DNA from: Bacillus haynesii
GTDB lineage: Bacteria; Bacillota; Bacilli; Bacillales; Bacillaceae
DNA length: 64,000 nucleotides
Assembly: GCF_001969855.1 (NCBI RefSeq)
Contig: NZ_MRBL01000016.1
Location: 310,001-374,000 of the forward strand
Reading direction: 5' to 3'
This document shows, piece by piece, positions 49,968 to 58,752 of this stretch. The position numbers were made by a program, and so were the translations under genes. Every line of letters begins with the position of its first letter. The first letter of the stretch is position 1. A model generated the notes under the pieces. It saw only the letters and a list, made by a program, of their open reading frames with translations, was not told the DNA's origin and ran no database searches.

Positions 49968-51131
49968 TTAGCTCTGCACTTTTCCATAGGTTCCGCCGCC
50001 TCCGGCTTTCAGCTCTAAATCCCCGTTCCTTGCTTTGATCACGAGCTCTGCCGTCTGCGGACGAATGGTTTCTTTTAGATCGCCTTCTTTTACACGGTGA
50101 AGTATATTCATCTCAGTACCGAAAGCCTCTTTCAGCTTCTGAATCGTTTTCGGGCCGATGCCGGGGATCAGCTGCAGTGGAACCTGGTGGACGTACGGCG
50201 GGCGCTTGACCGGGCTTTCATCCTGATCGTAAAGCTCCATTAGACGCGTGCTGACGCCTTTTGTAAACTTTCGGCTTCTGCACGCTTTACACACCGTTTC
50301 ATCTGCCTCCTGCAGACGGCCGCATCTTTCACAAGCGGTTTGAAAATATTTGCCCAACTGCGGATTCATCCCGTAATTCGCGGCAATGCAACGACCCTCT
50401 TGTCCTTTTAAAGCAAGCGAAAACTCTTGAAAGCTGGCATGTTTGATGTGCAGCTTATTATACTCCCTGCCGATTTTCCCAAGTGAATGGGCGTCCGAAT
50501 TGGTCAAAAATGTATAAGGATTCAGTTCGGATACGTGTGAAGCCATATCGGTGTCGCTGCTCAGCCCGAGTTCAACCGCATCAATCATCTTCGGGTCAAA
50601 CACCTCTTGCAGCGAAAATTTGACTCCTTTTCCATACAGGCTCTTATGCGGTGTAAAAATGTGCGCAGGAATGAACAAACCGCCGAGCTCTTTCACCTTC
50701 CGTTGAAGGCCGATGCCCGTCTCATAGATGCGCTGGGAGCTCAGATGGATATTTGTCACCCTTTCTGAGAGCCAGCCGGAAAACTGCTTCATTGCGGAGA
50801 TTGACGGCATAAAGGCCAGCACATGAATCGGGCCGCGGCATCTGTCATCATTGATTTCCAATTCAGACCCGCACAGAAGCACGGTATCTTTATATTTGAT
50901 TCCGCCGTCTTCAAGCTCTGTATAACGGCCTGAAGACACCCCTTTTTCAATTTCGGCCAGCACCTCGGGTGAATGACAATCTATAATGCCGATCAGTTCA
51001 ATGCCTTTATGTTCGCTTGCTTCAATCAAAATTTCGTCGAGCGTAAGCGTTCTGGCAGCCGTTATCTTAACGGGGCGGCCTGATTCCGTCCGCCCGATAT
51101 GGATATGCATGTCTGCGAATATTTCTTTCAT
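49968..51131 (-). CDS. yqxK: Endonuclease Q-type PHP-domain protein YqxK
   Basis: 387 residues. PHP nuclease domain with metal residues (FADMHIHIGRTESG, IDCHSPEVL, PAHIFTPHKSLYG, TNSDAHSLGKIG), a zinc finger (CERCGRLQEADETVCKAC) and a C-terminal helix-hairpin-helix (LIPGIGPKTIQKLKEAFG). Bacterial homologues cut 5' to deaminated or abasic bases (EndoQ); the older helicase label for YqxK is misleading. Overlaps nudF by 4 nt, so translated with it. Confidence 0.9.
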   Translation of the reverse strand: MKEIFADMHIHIGRTESGRPVKITAARTLTLDEILIEASEHKGIELIGIIDCHSPEVLAEIEKGVSSGRYTELEDGGIKYKDTVLLCGSELEINDDRCRGPIHVLAFMPSISAMKQFSGWLSERVTNIHLSSQRIYETGIGLQRKVKELGGLFIPAHIFTPHKSLYGKGVKFSLQEVFDPKMIDAVELGLSSDTDMASHVSELNPYTFLTNSDAHSLGKIGREYNKLHIKHASFQEFSLALKGQEGRCIAANYGMNPQLGKYFQTACERCGRLQEADETVCKACRSRKFTKGVSTRLMELYDQDESPVKRPPYVHQVPLQLIPGIGPKTIQKLKEAFGTEMNILHRVKEGDLKETIRPQTAELVIKARNGDLELKAGGGGTYGKVQS

Positions 51132-51694
51132 TTTTTTGCTTGCAGGGCCTTTTTCAGCTCCAGATACTGCACGGCATAAGCCGTTTTCGCATCATAGATG
51201 TCCTGAGTTTCCATCAGTTTCAGCGCGCCTGTAAGCGGCACCTCCATTACTTCTACAAATTCGTCTTCATCAAGTTCGCGTTTTTCTTCAAGCGGTGTCA
51301 GCTCTTCAGCTAGATACAGATGCACCAATTCGTCCGCAAAGCCCGGCGATGTGTAAAAAGCGGTGATTTTCTCCAGCTTCGCCGCCGTGTATCCCGTCTC
51401 TTCCTCAAGCTCCCGCAGCGCGGTATATTCAGGTTTCTCCCCTTTTTCAAGCTTGCCCGCCGGTATTTCAACGATCGTCCGTTCAAGCGCTTTTCTGTAC
51501 TGCTTAACTAAGATGATATTTTCTTCATCAGTCAAAGCAAGCACCGCTACAGCGCCCGGATGCTTCACGATTTCGCGCTTTCCCGTTTTACCGTTCGGCA
51601 GTTCGACGTCTTCAAGATAAAGATCGATCACCTTGCCTGAAAAAAGTTTTTCTTTTGATATGGTTTTCTCCTCTAAATGCTTCAGTTTGATCAT
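51128..51694 (-). CDS. nudF: ADP-ribose pyrophosphatase NudF
   Basis: 188 residues from the ATG at 51694. Complete Nudix box GKLEKGEKPEYTALRELEEETGY plus HPGAVAVLAL and AGKLEKGE; hydrolyses ADP-ribose to AMP and ribose 5-phosphate. Start is doubtful: AGGAG directly touches this ATG, whereas a CTG at 51685 lies 9 nt after it and would give LKHLEEK, aligning with the B. subtilis N-terminus MKSLEEK (185 residues). Followed by yqxK. Confidence 0.93.
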   Translation of the reverse strand: MIKLKHLEEKTISKEKLFSGKVIDLYLEDVELPNGKTGKREIVKHPGAVAVLALTDEENIILVKQYRKALERTIVEIPAGKLEKGEKPEYTALRELEEETGYTAAKLEKITAFYTSPGFADELVHLYLAEELTPLEEKRELDEDEFVEVMEVPLTGALKLMETQDIYDAKTAYAVQYLELKKALQAKK

Positions 51695-51761
51695 CTCCTA
51701 AGTTCTGCTCTGGCTTTTGATCCCATACATTTTATCATACACCATGGAAGGGGGACGCGCC

Positions 51762-51905
51762 ATGAAGGTCTACCGGCTGAATAACCGCATCGTCATGTCG
51801 GGGAAAGCATGGGAAATCCGCGCCAAGCTGAAGGAATACGGACAAATGTATCACTATGTGAAAGACTGGCTTTCTGAAAAAGAAAATCGCCTGCCCAAAG
51901 CTTGA
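51762..51905 (+). CDS. mciZ: MciZ, mother-cell inhibitor of FtsZ
   Basis: 47 residues. The core GKAWEIRAKLKEYG(Q)..YVKDW is almost the same as in the 40-residue B. subtilis MciZ (GKAWEIRAKLKEYGRTFQYVKDW), which caps FtsZ polymers after sigma-E activation so that the mother cell cannot form a Z ring. GAAGGGGGA precedes the ATG at 51762. The C-terminus carries seven extra residues (ENRLPKA). Position next to nudF, on the opposite strand, matches B. subtilis. Confidence 0.92.
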   Translation: MKVYRLNNRIVMSGKAWEIRAKLKEYGQMYHYVKDWLSEKENRLPKA

Positions 51906-51911
51906 TTTTCA

Positions 51912-51941
51912 TTGACATCAAGAAGGACTGCATGAAATAAT
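51912..51941 (+). promoter_or_regulatory. Probable sigma-A promoter of the tetR gene
   Basis: TTGACA at 51912-51917 and AATAAT at 51936-51941 with an 18-nt spacer; the -10 lies in the first arm of the operator, so binding would block transcription. Confidence 0.6.
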
Positions 51942-51973
51942 ACTCGTGAGTAACATTATTCACGAGTATTATT
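51936..51973. promoter_or_regulatory. TetR-type operator: perfect 14-bp inverted repeat
   Basis: AATAATACTCGTGA (51936-51949) and TCACGAGTATTATT (51960-51973) are exact reverse complements with a 10-nt spacer, 12 nt before the tetR start. Expected autorepression site. Confidence 0.88.
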
Positions 51974-51985
51974 GTTTGGAGGCGG

Positions 51986-52597
51986 ATGGATGTGGGAAAT
52001 GAAAAGGGCCGTAAAGGCAAAGAAAGCCGGAAGCGGCTGCTCGCAGTCGCTGCAAACGAATTTGCAAACCGGGGATTCCATGAGACGAAAGTGAGTACGA
52101 TTGTCAAAAGAGCGGGGCTGACTCAGCCGTCTTTCTACTTATACTTTCCAAGCAAAGACGCCATCTATGACGAGCTGATCAATGACTTTCATGCGAACTT
52201 AAAAAATCTGATCAAATCGTTTCGTTTAGAAAACGGAATCGAGAAAAAACACGTATCAAAACGGGTAACGGCCGCTGTAGAGGCTGTATTTCGGTTTTTG
52301 GCAGAGGATCCGGATTTGACCCGCATCGGTTTTTTTCTCAGCCCGGAAGCATGCGAAATGAAAAAAGATTTAACGCTGGCCTTGAAAGAAAACTTGAAAG
52401 CAGAGCAGGAGCTTGGCTACTTCCGGTCCGGCCTGCAAATGGAGACTGTTGCTGAATGCCTGACAGGCATGATTGAGCACCTTGCCGATATCTATTTGCT
52501 TGACGGATCAATGGACCCTTCAAGTCTAGCAAAACAAATCACGGATCTTTTGATCCACGGAATGCTCGTTAATCCGCAGCATCCAGAAACGGAGTGA
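51986..52597 (+). CDS. TetR-family transcriptional regulator
   Basis: 203 residues. HTH: RKRLLAVAANEFANRGFHETKVSTIVKRAGLTQPSFYLYFPSKDAIYDEL; the ligand domain follows. GGAGG lies 3 nt before this ATG and 9 nt before an in-frame GTG at 51992, which may be the true start. It sits under its own palindromic operator and ends next to a truncated DoxX-like gene that was probably its regulon partner. Confidence 0.92.
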   Translation: MDVGNEKGRKGKESRKRLLAVAANEFANRGFHETKVSTIVKRAGLTQPSFYLYFPSKDAIYDELINDFHANLKNLIKSFRLENGIEKKHVSKRVTAAVEAVFRFLAEDPDLTRIGFFLSPEACEMKKDLTLALKENLKAEQELGYFRSGLQMETVAECLTGMIEHLADIYLLDGSMDPSSLAKQITDLLIHGMLVNPQHPETE

Positions 52598-52604
52598 ACG
52601 ATGT

Positions 52605-52811
52605 CTCGAAATCGCCGGAGCGCTTGGCATGATCGGCGGAATTTGGAATGTGCATCTGGCTGTCGGCTCAGGGCTGTTGTTCTCCCTGCTTATGACAGGC
52701 GCCATTCATGCCCACCTATTGCGGGCGCGGCAGCCTTTTTTCACGGCCATCCCTGCCGCGGTTTGTTTGATTTGCGCTCTAAGCGTTATCATCTTCGAGC
52801 TGCACTTCTGA
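52605..52811 (+). pseudogene. 5'-truncated DoxX-like membrane protein gene
   Basis: Frame reads LEIAGALGMIGGIWNVHLAVG then SGLLFSLLMTGAIHAHLLRARQP and a last membrane segment. LEIAGALG is the middle of DoxX-like proteins; the usual first membrane segment and start are gone and the similarity starts 8 nt past the tetR stop. A deletion appears to have removed the 5' part. The remaining ATG at 52629 has no ribosome-binding site. Confidence 0.75.
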
Positions 52812-52884
52812 TCCCGATGCCGATGGGTTGAAAACTTCGCTCCTTTGTATTACGTTCAAAGTAAGAAAAAAAGGAGTGAAGCTT

Positions 52885-53805
52885 ATGAAAAAAAGGACGC
52901 TCGGACATTCCGATTTACAGGTGAGTGAAGTCGGCCTCGGCTGCATGTCTCTCGGAACAGACAAAAAGCACGCACTGTCAATTTTAGATGAAGCTTTGGA
53001 GCTTGGCATCAATTATTTGGATACTGCCGACCTGTACGATTTTGGACGCAACGAAGAAATTGTCGGTGAAGCGATCAAATCAAGGCGCCAAGATGTCATT
53101 CTCGCGACAAAAGCGGGAAACCGCTGGGAGGAAGGAAAACCGGGCTGGTTCTGGGATCCACGGAAAGCGTACATAAAAGAAGCCGTCAAGCGCAGCTTAA
53201 AGCGGCTGCAGACCGATTATATCGATCTTTATCAGCTGCACGGCGGAACGATTGAAGACAATATCGACGAAACGATCGAAGCCTTTGAAGAATTAAAACA
53301 GGAAGGCATCATCCGCCATTACGGCATTTCTTCGATTCGGCCGAACGTCATTAAGGAATACGTCAAAAAATCAAACATCGTCACCGTCATGATGCAATAC
53401 AGCTTGTTGGACAGACGGCCTGAGGAATGGCTTTCTCTCCTTGAAGAACATGGAATCAGTGTGATTGCAAGAGGACCTTTGGCAAAAGGGATTTTGACAG
53501 AAAAACCCCTGTCAGATGCAAACGCCGCGATCAAGAAAAACGGCTATTTATCATATTCCTACGATGAACTTGTCAAAACAAAGGCGGACATTGAAAAAAC
53601 AGCGCCGGATTTATCCGCGACCGAAACCGCGATGAAGTATATTCTCGCCCAGCCGGCTGTCGGCGCGGTCATCCCCGGGGCGAGCAAAATCTCCCAGCTT
53701 CGGGAAAACGTTGAATCTGTCGGCGGACGCGGTCTGACAGAACAGGAAATCAAAGCGCTCCGCTTTTATACAAAACGCGGCGTGTACACTGCACATCGCG
53801 AATAA
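52885..53805 (+). CDS. yqkF: Aldo/keto reductase YqkF
   Basis: 306 residues from the ATG at 52885, after AAGGAGTGAAG. AKR fold: LDTADLYDFGRNEEIVGEA (catalytic Asp/Tyr), LATKAGNRW (Lys), LYQLHGGTIEDN (His), and the NADPH motif VIPGASKISQLRENV. NADP-dependent reductase of unknown physiological substrate. Confidence 0.94.
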   Translation: MKKRTLGHSDLQVSEVGLGCMSLGTDKKHALSILDEALELGINYLDTADLYDFGRNEEIVGEAIKSRRQDVILATKAGNRWEEGKPGWFWDPRKAYIKEAVKRSLKRLQTDYIDLYQLHGGTIEDNIDETIEAFEELKQEGIIRHYGISSIRPNVIKEYVKKSNIVTVMMQYSLLDRRPEEWLSLLEEHGISVIARGPLAKGILTEKPLSDANAAIKKNGYLSYSYDELVKTKADIEKTAPDLSATETAMKYILAQPAVGAVIPGASKISQLRENVESVGGRGLTEQEIKALRFYTKRGVYTAHRE

Positions 53806-53811
53806 AGCAAT

Positions 53812-53848
53812 AAGAAAGCCCCGTCTCTTGGTCAGACGGGGCTTTCTT
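53812..53848. terminator. Shared terminator of yqkF and yqkE
   Basis: AAGAAAGCCCCGTCT / AGACGGGGCTTTCTT, perfect 15-bp stem with a 7-nt loop; convergent genes on both sides. Confidence 0.88.
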
Positions 53849-54080
53849 ACTTATACTTCCTCCAGTCGTCAAGTCCGTTTTCGTTGAGGAGTTCTTCAAA
53901 GCTTTTATTTTTTTCCCTTTCCTGTCTTTCCTTGATGAGCCGCTCTTTCTCACGCTCTTTTCTTTTTTCGTCCTCCTCTTTCAATTCGCTCTTCATTTCC
54001 TGAAGTTTATGTTTCAAGTCGTCGGCGAGTGCATCTTTCAGCAGCTGCCGGGCATTTGCCTCTTGTTTTTTCTTTCCCAT
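53847..54080 (-). CDS. yqkE: Charged coiled-coil protein YqkE
   Basis: 77 residues, extremely charged, one long helix (LQEMKSELKEEDEKRKEREK). Matches YqkE by place and composition. AGGACAGGATATGG precedes the ATG. Unknown function. Confidence 0.88.
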   Translation of the reverse strand: MGKKKQEANARQLLKDALADDLKHKLQEMKSELKEEDEKRKEREKERLIKERQEREKNKSFEELLNENGLDDWRKYK

Positions 54081-54222
54081 ATCCTGTCCTCCGTTTCTCC
54101 CTGTTCGTGATGATAGTTTATCAGGAATCTAAAAGTTCAGGCAAGCCGCCCCTCTCGGCAAATGTCAATCGTTGTGTGGTATGATAAAGAGAGAAGCATT
54201 TAAGAAAGGAAGAATACAACAG

Positions 54223-55152
54223 ATGTTGATTTGGCTGGCTGCTACCGGAGCGGTTTTGCTGTTCATTGCTGCGCTCGGAATCTATTTTACGAATCAAATC
54301 ATGTACATTAAAAAACGGACCGACCAATACATTATTGAGCGGGAAACGGCCGACGGCCACTATGATGAAAAGGCTTTTGCCGCTCTCCCGAAAGAAGAAA
54401 TCACCCTCTCTTCTTCTTACGGATACAATATTAAAGGGTATTACGTCCACCCGCACAAAACGAAAAACACCGTGATTATCTGCCACGGAGTGACGGTGAA
54501 TCTGCTGAATTCAATCAAATATATGAATCTGTTTCTGGATCTCGGCTGGAACGCCGTCATATATGACCACCGGAGGCACGGCACAAGCGGCGGAAAAACG
54601 ACGAGCTACGGATATTATGAAAAAAACGATTTGAAAACAGTTGTCAATTGGCTGAGGGAAAAACACGGCGAACACGCGCTGATCGGGATTCACGGCGAAT
54701 CGATGGGCGCTGTCACGACGCTTCTTTACGCGGGAATGGATGATGCCGACGCTGATTTTTATGTGGCCGACTGTCCGTTTGCCACATTTGAGGATCAGCT
54801 CATTTACCGGCTGAAAGAAGATTTTCATCTTCCAGGAGCTTTCATTTTGCCGCTTGCCAGCCTCTTTTTGAGATGGCGGGACGGCTATCGCATCCGTGAT
54901 GTCTCTCCTTTATCCGTCGTCGGGGAGATCAAAAAACCGGTGCTGTTCATTCACAGCAAACACGACGACTATATCCCGGCTGAATCGAGCGAAATGCTTT
55001 ACGAGAAAAAACCGGGGAAGAAAAGGCTTTATATCGCTGAAAAAGGAGCGCACGCAATGAGCTACACCCAAAACAGAAACAGCTACAAAAACACGGTGCG
55101 GGACTTTCTTCAAGAGATCACAAACCGGCACAAAGAAGGCGAACGAGCATAA
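54223..55152 (+). CDS. yqkD: Membrane-anchored alpha/beta hydrolase YqkD
   Basis: 309 residues from the ATG at 54223 (MLIWLAATGAVLLF). N-terminal membrane anchor, then a hydrolase fold with oxyanion strand CHGVTVNLLNSI, nucleophile GIHGESMGAVT (GxSxG), acid in SKHDDYIPA and His in KGAHAMSY. Serine hydrolase of the YqkD/BD-FAE class; substrate unknown. Confidence 0.93.
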   Translation: MLIWLAATGAVLLFIAALGIYFTNQIMYIKKRTDQYIIERETADGHYDEKAFAALPKEEITLSSSYGYNIKGYYVHPHKTKNTVIICHGVTVNLLNSIKYMNLFLDLGWNAVIYDHRRHGTSGGKTTSYGYYEKNDLKTVVNWLREKHGEHALIGIHGESMGAVTTLLYAGMDDADADFYVADCPFATFEDQLIYRLKEDFHLPGAFILPLASLFLRWRDGYRIRDVSPLSVVGEIKKPVLFIHSKHDDYIPAESSEMLYEKKPGKKRLYIAEKGAHAMSYTQNRNSYKNTVRDFLQEITNRHKEGERA

Positions 55153-55170
55153 GTCTCGTCCGCCTTCTTT
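55133..55170 (+). terminator. Terminator of yqkD
   Basis: AAGAAGGCG-ACGAG / CTCGT-CGCCTTCTT stem with TTTT; the stop codon is in the loop. Confidence 0.8.
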
Positions 55171-55175
55171 TGATG

Positions 55176-55427
55176 CTACAGAATATCCGTAATGTCGCTC
55201 ATATGATCGCCGATCCAGGAGATGGCCGTCTCAATTGTATCAAATTCCTTTGTTTCAAAAGTCATTTCATCCTGAAGAAGCCAGACATCCTTTTTGACGG
55301 ACTCTGTCCCTCCGATTGACCAATGAAGGAGTGTATACGGATGATTTTGATGTAAAAAGGACGCCCATGTTTTATTTTGAGCGGTTTGCTTTAAAGATTT
55401 TACCTTTTGATTCAAATCGAACGCCAC
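55176..55427 (-). CDS. yqkC: Small protein YqkC
   Basis: 83 residues from a GTG at 55427, starting 1 nt after the yqkB stop, so probably translated by coupling. Compact soluble protein ([20 protein letters not shown]); matches YqkC. Function unknown. Confidence 0.85.
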   Translation of the reverse strand: MAFDLNQKVKSLKQTAQNKTWASFLHQNHPYTLLHWSIGGTESVKKDVWLLQDEMTFETKEFDTIETAISWIGDHMSDITDIL

Positions 55428-55428
55428 C

Positions 55429-55752
55429 CTATTTCACTAAAATACTCATTCTGGGAGAAAGCACCTGTGCCGGACTCTTCAGCATCAACGCACCCGCTTT
55501 CTCATAATAATCGATGGTCATCGCTTCATCAAAAAAGACTTTTTGCGATGACTGAATATAAATCGGAAGCCCGTTTGTCTCAAGAGGCTCGCAACTTCCC
55601 GATAATTCGTCCGTCAGCCACAAGACCGGTACGCCGCTGACCGCGCATCCGCAGCCCTCGGAATCATAGCGGAGCTGGATCTTTTTATCAGGGTAAGGCT
55701 CTGTTGCCCGTTGAATGGCTTGTTTTGCCTGAGCAGTGATTTCAAGCTGCAT
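55429..55752 (-). CDS. yqkB: HesB/IscA-fold protein YqkB
   Basis: 107 residues from the ATG at 55752, after AAGGAT. Fe-S biosynthesis fold ([37 protein letters not shown]), with a CGC pair. Probable iron-sulfur related role by family; unproven. Confidence 0.9.
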   Translation of the reverse strand: MQLEITAQAKQAIQRATEPYPDKKIQLRYDSEGCGCAVSGVPVLWLTDELSGSCEPLETNGLPIYIQSSQKVFFDEAMTIDYYEKAGALMLKSPAQVLSPRMSILVK

Positions 55753-55860
55753 GATATCATCCTTCTTTGTTACGTTTACGGACATTGTACCACGGGTCGG
55801 GAAAAAGCGCATCGTTTCCGGCTGTCAGGCATAAATATGAAGGGATTCGGAGGTGGAATG

Positions 55861-56058
55861 ATGCCCAAAAAAGTGCAGATTAAAGTGATGGACAACGGCG
55901 GTTTCCGGGTTTCGGGAGACGTCGAACTGATCGACATGGAAGGAAACCCGTTTCCTGAAAAACCCGCTTTTTCGCTCTGCAGATGCGGAAAATCGCTGAA
56001 AATGCCTTACTGTGACGGAAGCCATAAAGGAACGTTTAACTCTTGTGTCAGAGCCTGA
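55861..56058 (+). CDS. CDGSH (mitoNEET-like) iron-sulfur protein
   Basis: 65 residues from the ATG at 55861, 7 nt after GGAGG. CDGSH motif: CRCGKSLKMPYCDGSHKGTF carries the three Cys and one His of a [2Fe-2S] cluster. Small redox protein. Lies divergently beside YqkB, itself Fe-S related, which is suggestive only. Confidence 0.9.
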   Translation: MPKKVQIKVMDNGGFRVSGDVELIDMEGNPFPEKPAFSLCRCGKSLKMPYCDGSHKGTFNSCVRA

Positions 56059-56072
56059 AGCAGGAGGGGGCT

Positions 56073-57044
56073 TTACCTGTCCTCCCCTGCCCTTTCCCAT
56101 TGTTCAGCCAAGCGCTCAGTCTCTTTTATCCAGCCGTTTTTGCATTCAACATAGCCCGCCATGTTAAACGGAAACATCTCCGCCAGCTTCATCTTCAGAG
56201 CAGCATATTCTTCTGCCCGCTCCGGATGGGAAATTAAATAATCCCGAAACGCGAGATGGCGTCTGATATCGGGATGCCCGCTTTCATACAGATGGACATG
56301 GTGTGTACGGTTCCGTCCCCCTTTTTGAAAAAACCTTCTCCCTGGAATTCCGTTTTCCCCCTTCGGTTCATAGCCGAGCATTTTCATCCCCTTTTCGAAG
56401 CCGGCGGCGGAGCCGAGATCGTTCACTTCGATCAATATGTCAATGATAGGCTTGGCGCTCATCCCCGGAATGGACGTGCTTCCGATGTGGTGAATATGCA
56501 AGACTTCATTCTGAAAAAGCGCTTCAAGCTGCTTTTTTTCTTTGGAAAATTCGCCCTTCCACTCCTCTTGATAGGAGACGACTTTGACCTTTCTCGGCGC
56601 CTGCAGCATAAGCCTTGAAAGAACAATTCCTTTTTCAGGTTCATACTGCTTAACCTCGGAAAATCCCAATTTCCGATACAGCGCTTTTGCCGGCTCATTC
56701 CCCGCTCCCGTCGTCACTTCAAACGATTCGGCTTCCTTCTCCATCAATATATAACGAAGCAGTGCCATTGCAATCCCTTTTCGAAAATGGACCGGATGAA
56801 CGGCCAGCCTGCAGATCGTCAGCTTTTCGGCTGTATGTATAAAGGAAGCGATTCCGGCTAATTCTTCCCCCTCAAACCAGCCGATGAAAGTTTCACAGGA
56901 ATCCATTACATCAAAAGCCGTTTCATTCAGCTGCGGAATGCCTTGAAATTGAATGATCTCCGCTTCTCTTTCATAAGCCGGCCTTTGAACATTTACAATG
57001 CAGCGGGCCGTGTGCGGGTCTTTTTGATTTAACAATTGAATCAT
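56073..57044 (-). CDS. yqkA: YqkA: GNAT acetyltransferase fused to GrpB/UPF0157 domain
   Basis: 323 residues, two domains. GNAT (~1-150): RLAVHPVHFRKGIAMALLRYIL (acetyl-CoA loop), GNEPAKALYRKLGF. GrpB (~153-323): VSYQEEWKGEFSKEKKQL, LHIHHIGSTSIPGMSAKPIIDILIEV, a nucleotidyltransferase-like fold. AAGGAG 5 nt before the ATG. Substrates of neither half are known. Confidence 0.93.
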   Translation of the reverse strand: MIQLLNQKDPHTARCIVNVQRPAYEREAEIIQFQGIPQLNETAFDVMDSCETFIGWFEGEELAGIASFIHTAEKLTICRLAVHPVHFRKGIAMALLRYILMEKEAESFEVTTGAGNEPAKALYRKLGFSEVKQYEPEKGIVLSRLMLQAPRKVKVVSYQEEWKGEFSKEKKQLEALFQNEVLHIHHIGSTSIPGMSAKPIIDILIEVNDLGSAAGFEKGMKMLGYEPKGENGIPGRRFFQKGGRNRTHHVHLYESGHPDIRRHLAFRDYLISHPERAEEYAALKMKLAEMFPFNMAGYVECKNGWIKETERLAEQWERAGEDR

Positions 57045-57409
57045 TGCATCTCCTTCCCGTTGGTGCCATCTGACGGGAGCCGGCCAGGCCGCTCCGAAAT
57101 CCTGGCGTCTTCAACTTTTGCAATCCGCACAGCAAAGTCAGAATACCATTCTGTTCGGCCTTTTTCCTTCGCCTGCCGGTGTTCGCTGTGAAACTTCCAT
57201 TTTTCAATCGCTTCAAGGCTTTCCCAATAGGAAACCGTTATTCCCTTTCCGTTCATGTCCCTTGCGCTTTCTGCTCCTAAAAAGCCGGGCTGTGCTGCGG
57301 CAAGCTTTAGCATGTTTGCAGCCGTCTCGTTGTAGCCATTATCCCCGTTCGTTCTGACCGATGTGAAAATCACCGCGTAATACGGCGGCTCCGGCGTTTT
57401 TGAAATCAT
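57041..57409 (-). CDS. yqjZ: Antibiotic-biosynthesis-monooxygenase-like protein YqjZ
   Basis: 122 residues from the ATG at 57409, 6 nt after AAGGGGG. Ferredoxin-like ABM domain: YYAVIFTSVRTNGDNGYNETAANML, AAAQPGFLGAESARD, GITVSYWESLEAIEKWKFHSEHRQAKEKG. Overlaps yqkA by 4 nt. Function unknown. Confidence 0.9.
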   Translation of the reverse strand: MISKTPEPPYYAVIFTSVRTNGDNGYNETAANMLKLAAAQPGFLGAESARDMNGKGITVSYWESLEAIEKWKFHSEHRQAKEKGRTEWYSDFAVRIAKVEDARISERPGRLPSDGTNGKEMQ

Positions 57410-57994
57410 ATTCATCCCCCTTGATTTACAGCTCTTTGATAAACAGGACTTGATCCTGTCTGTCATCATTCGAAACGTCTGATGTTTTTGCTTCTTTATT
57501 CAATTGAAAATCCATTACCCGCTGATAAGCAATCAACACTTTGTTGACATGCAGCGGACCGTTTTGCAGTCGGAAAAACGCTGCACATGAGAGCACAAGC
57601 GCATTTTTTCAATGCCTACGTTTTCATCAAGATCTAACCTCTCCTTTTCAACATTGTACCTGATCATCGGCACAAACGTTCTGCAACTCAGCAATAGATA
57701 TGCTTCTTTATTATACCGTTTCCCGCTCCTAATTTACCATTTTAATACGTCAGTAGATTAATAGGAGAAAGTTCTTAGTTCTAATTCAACTGCACAAATC
57801 GATTTGCCACCTCCCTAGAAAGCTTCACTCTCCTAGCCCCGTAGGAAATCGGCACGCCCAGCGCCAAAAAATCGTTTCATATACGGCTCTATTTTCGGGT
57901 GTGAAAAATAGATAAATTTACACTTCGTTTTCATATGTTCGTTTTATAGAATTGTCGTTGTTGTGAACTTATTACTTTTTTAGGAGGAGAAACA
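57410..57994. other. Long intergenic region with a degenerate coding remnant
   Basis: At ~57426-57600 (minus) a frame reads FFRLQNGPLHVNKVLIAYQR and on to FIKEL-stop, with coding-like composition but no good start and an in-frame stop just upstream; it looks like the 3' end of a decayed gene. The rest is AT-rich, with the lipase promoter near its right end. Confidence 0.4.
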
Positions 57995-58609
57995 ATGCGT
58001 CGTCATTCATTTTTATCAATTCTATTGATTTGCATGCTGTCTGTTGTATCCGTTTTTTCGTTCCGGCCTTCAACAGCTTCCGCCGCTTCCCACAATCCGG
58101 TCGTTATGGTCCACGGCATCGGCGGAGCCGATTATAACTTCATCGGCATTAAATCGTATTTACAATCTCAAGGCTGGACAAGCAGTGAGCTTTACGCCAT
58201 CAACTTTATCGATAAAACAGGAAATAATAGAATCAATGCGCCGAGATTATCCGAATTCATCAAGCGTGTGCTGAATCAAACAGGAGCATCAAAAGTCGAT
58301 ATTGTCGCCCACAGCATGGGTGGGGCCAATACGCTCTATTATATTAAAAATCTGGATGGCGCAGATAAAGTCGGACATGTCGTTACCCTTGGGGGCGCTA
58401 ATCGTCTCGTTACAAACACGGCACCTCAGAATGACAAAATCTCATACACTTCGGTTTACAGCACAAGCGACTATATCGTCTTAAACAGCCTTTCCAAACT
58501 TGATGGTGCAAACAATGTGCAAATCTCAGGCGTAAGCCATGTCGGCCTTTTGTTCAGCAGCAAAGTGAATGCCTTGATTAAAGACGGGCTGACCGCCAAC
58601 GGGAAGTAA
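57995..58609 (+). CDS. lipA: Secreted lipase (LipA family)
   Basis: 204 residues. Signal peptide to STASA-A (~30), then a minimal alpha/beta hydrolase: [14 protein letters not shown] oxyanion region, AHSMGG nucleophile (Ser107, with the Bacillus Ala-for-Gly start), Asp159 in STSDYIV and His182 in GVSHVGL. Small lidless Bacillus lipase. TAGGAGGAGA precedes the ATG. Confidence 0.95.
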   Translation: MRRHSFLSILLICMLSVVSVFSFRPSTASAASHNPVVMVHGIGGADYNFIGIKSYLQSQGWTSSELYAINFIDKTGNNRINAPRLSEFIKRVLNQTGASKVDIVAHSMGGANTLYYIKNLDGADKVGHVVTLGGANRLVTNTAPQNDKISYTSVYSTSDYIVLNSLSKLDGANNVQISGVSHVGLLFSSKVNALIKDGLTANGK

Positions 58610-58615
58610 AAGTGA

Positions 58616-58651
58616 AGGAACCTTGAAGGGCTATACCTCTTCAAGGTTCCT
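58616..58651 (+). terminator. Terminator of lipA
   Basis: Perfect 13-bp stem AGGAACCTTGAAG / CTTCAAGGTTCCT, then TCATTTATC. Confidence 0.85.
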
Positions 58652-58752
58652 CATTTATCGGGACTGTCTTCCCGCCCGGCAAAAATAAAAAGGACTCTAA
58701 ATAAACGCCATTTCCGACCGTTCATTCAGTGTCCGTCAACCCCGTCATATGA

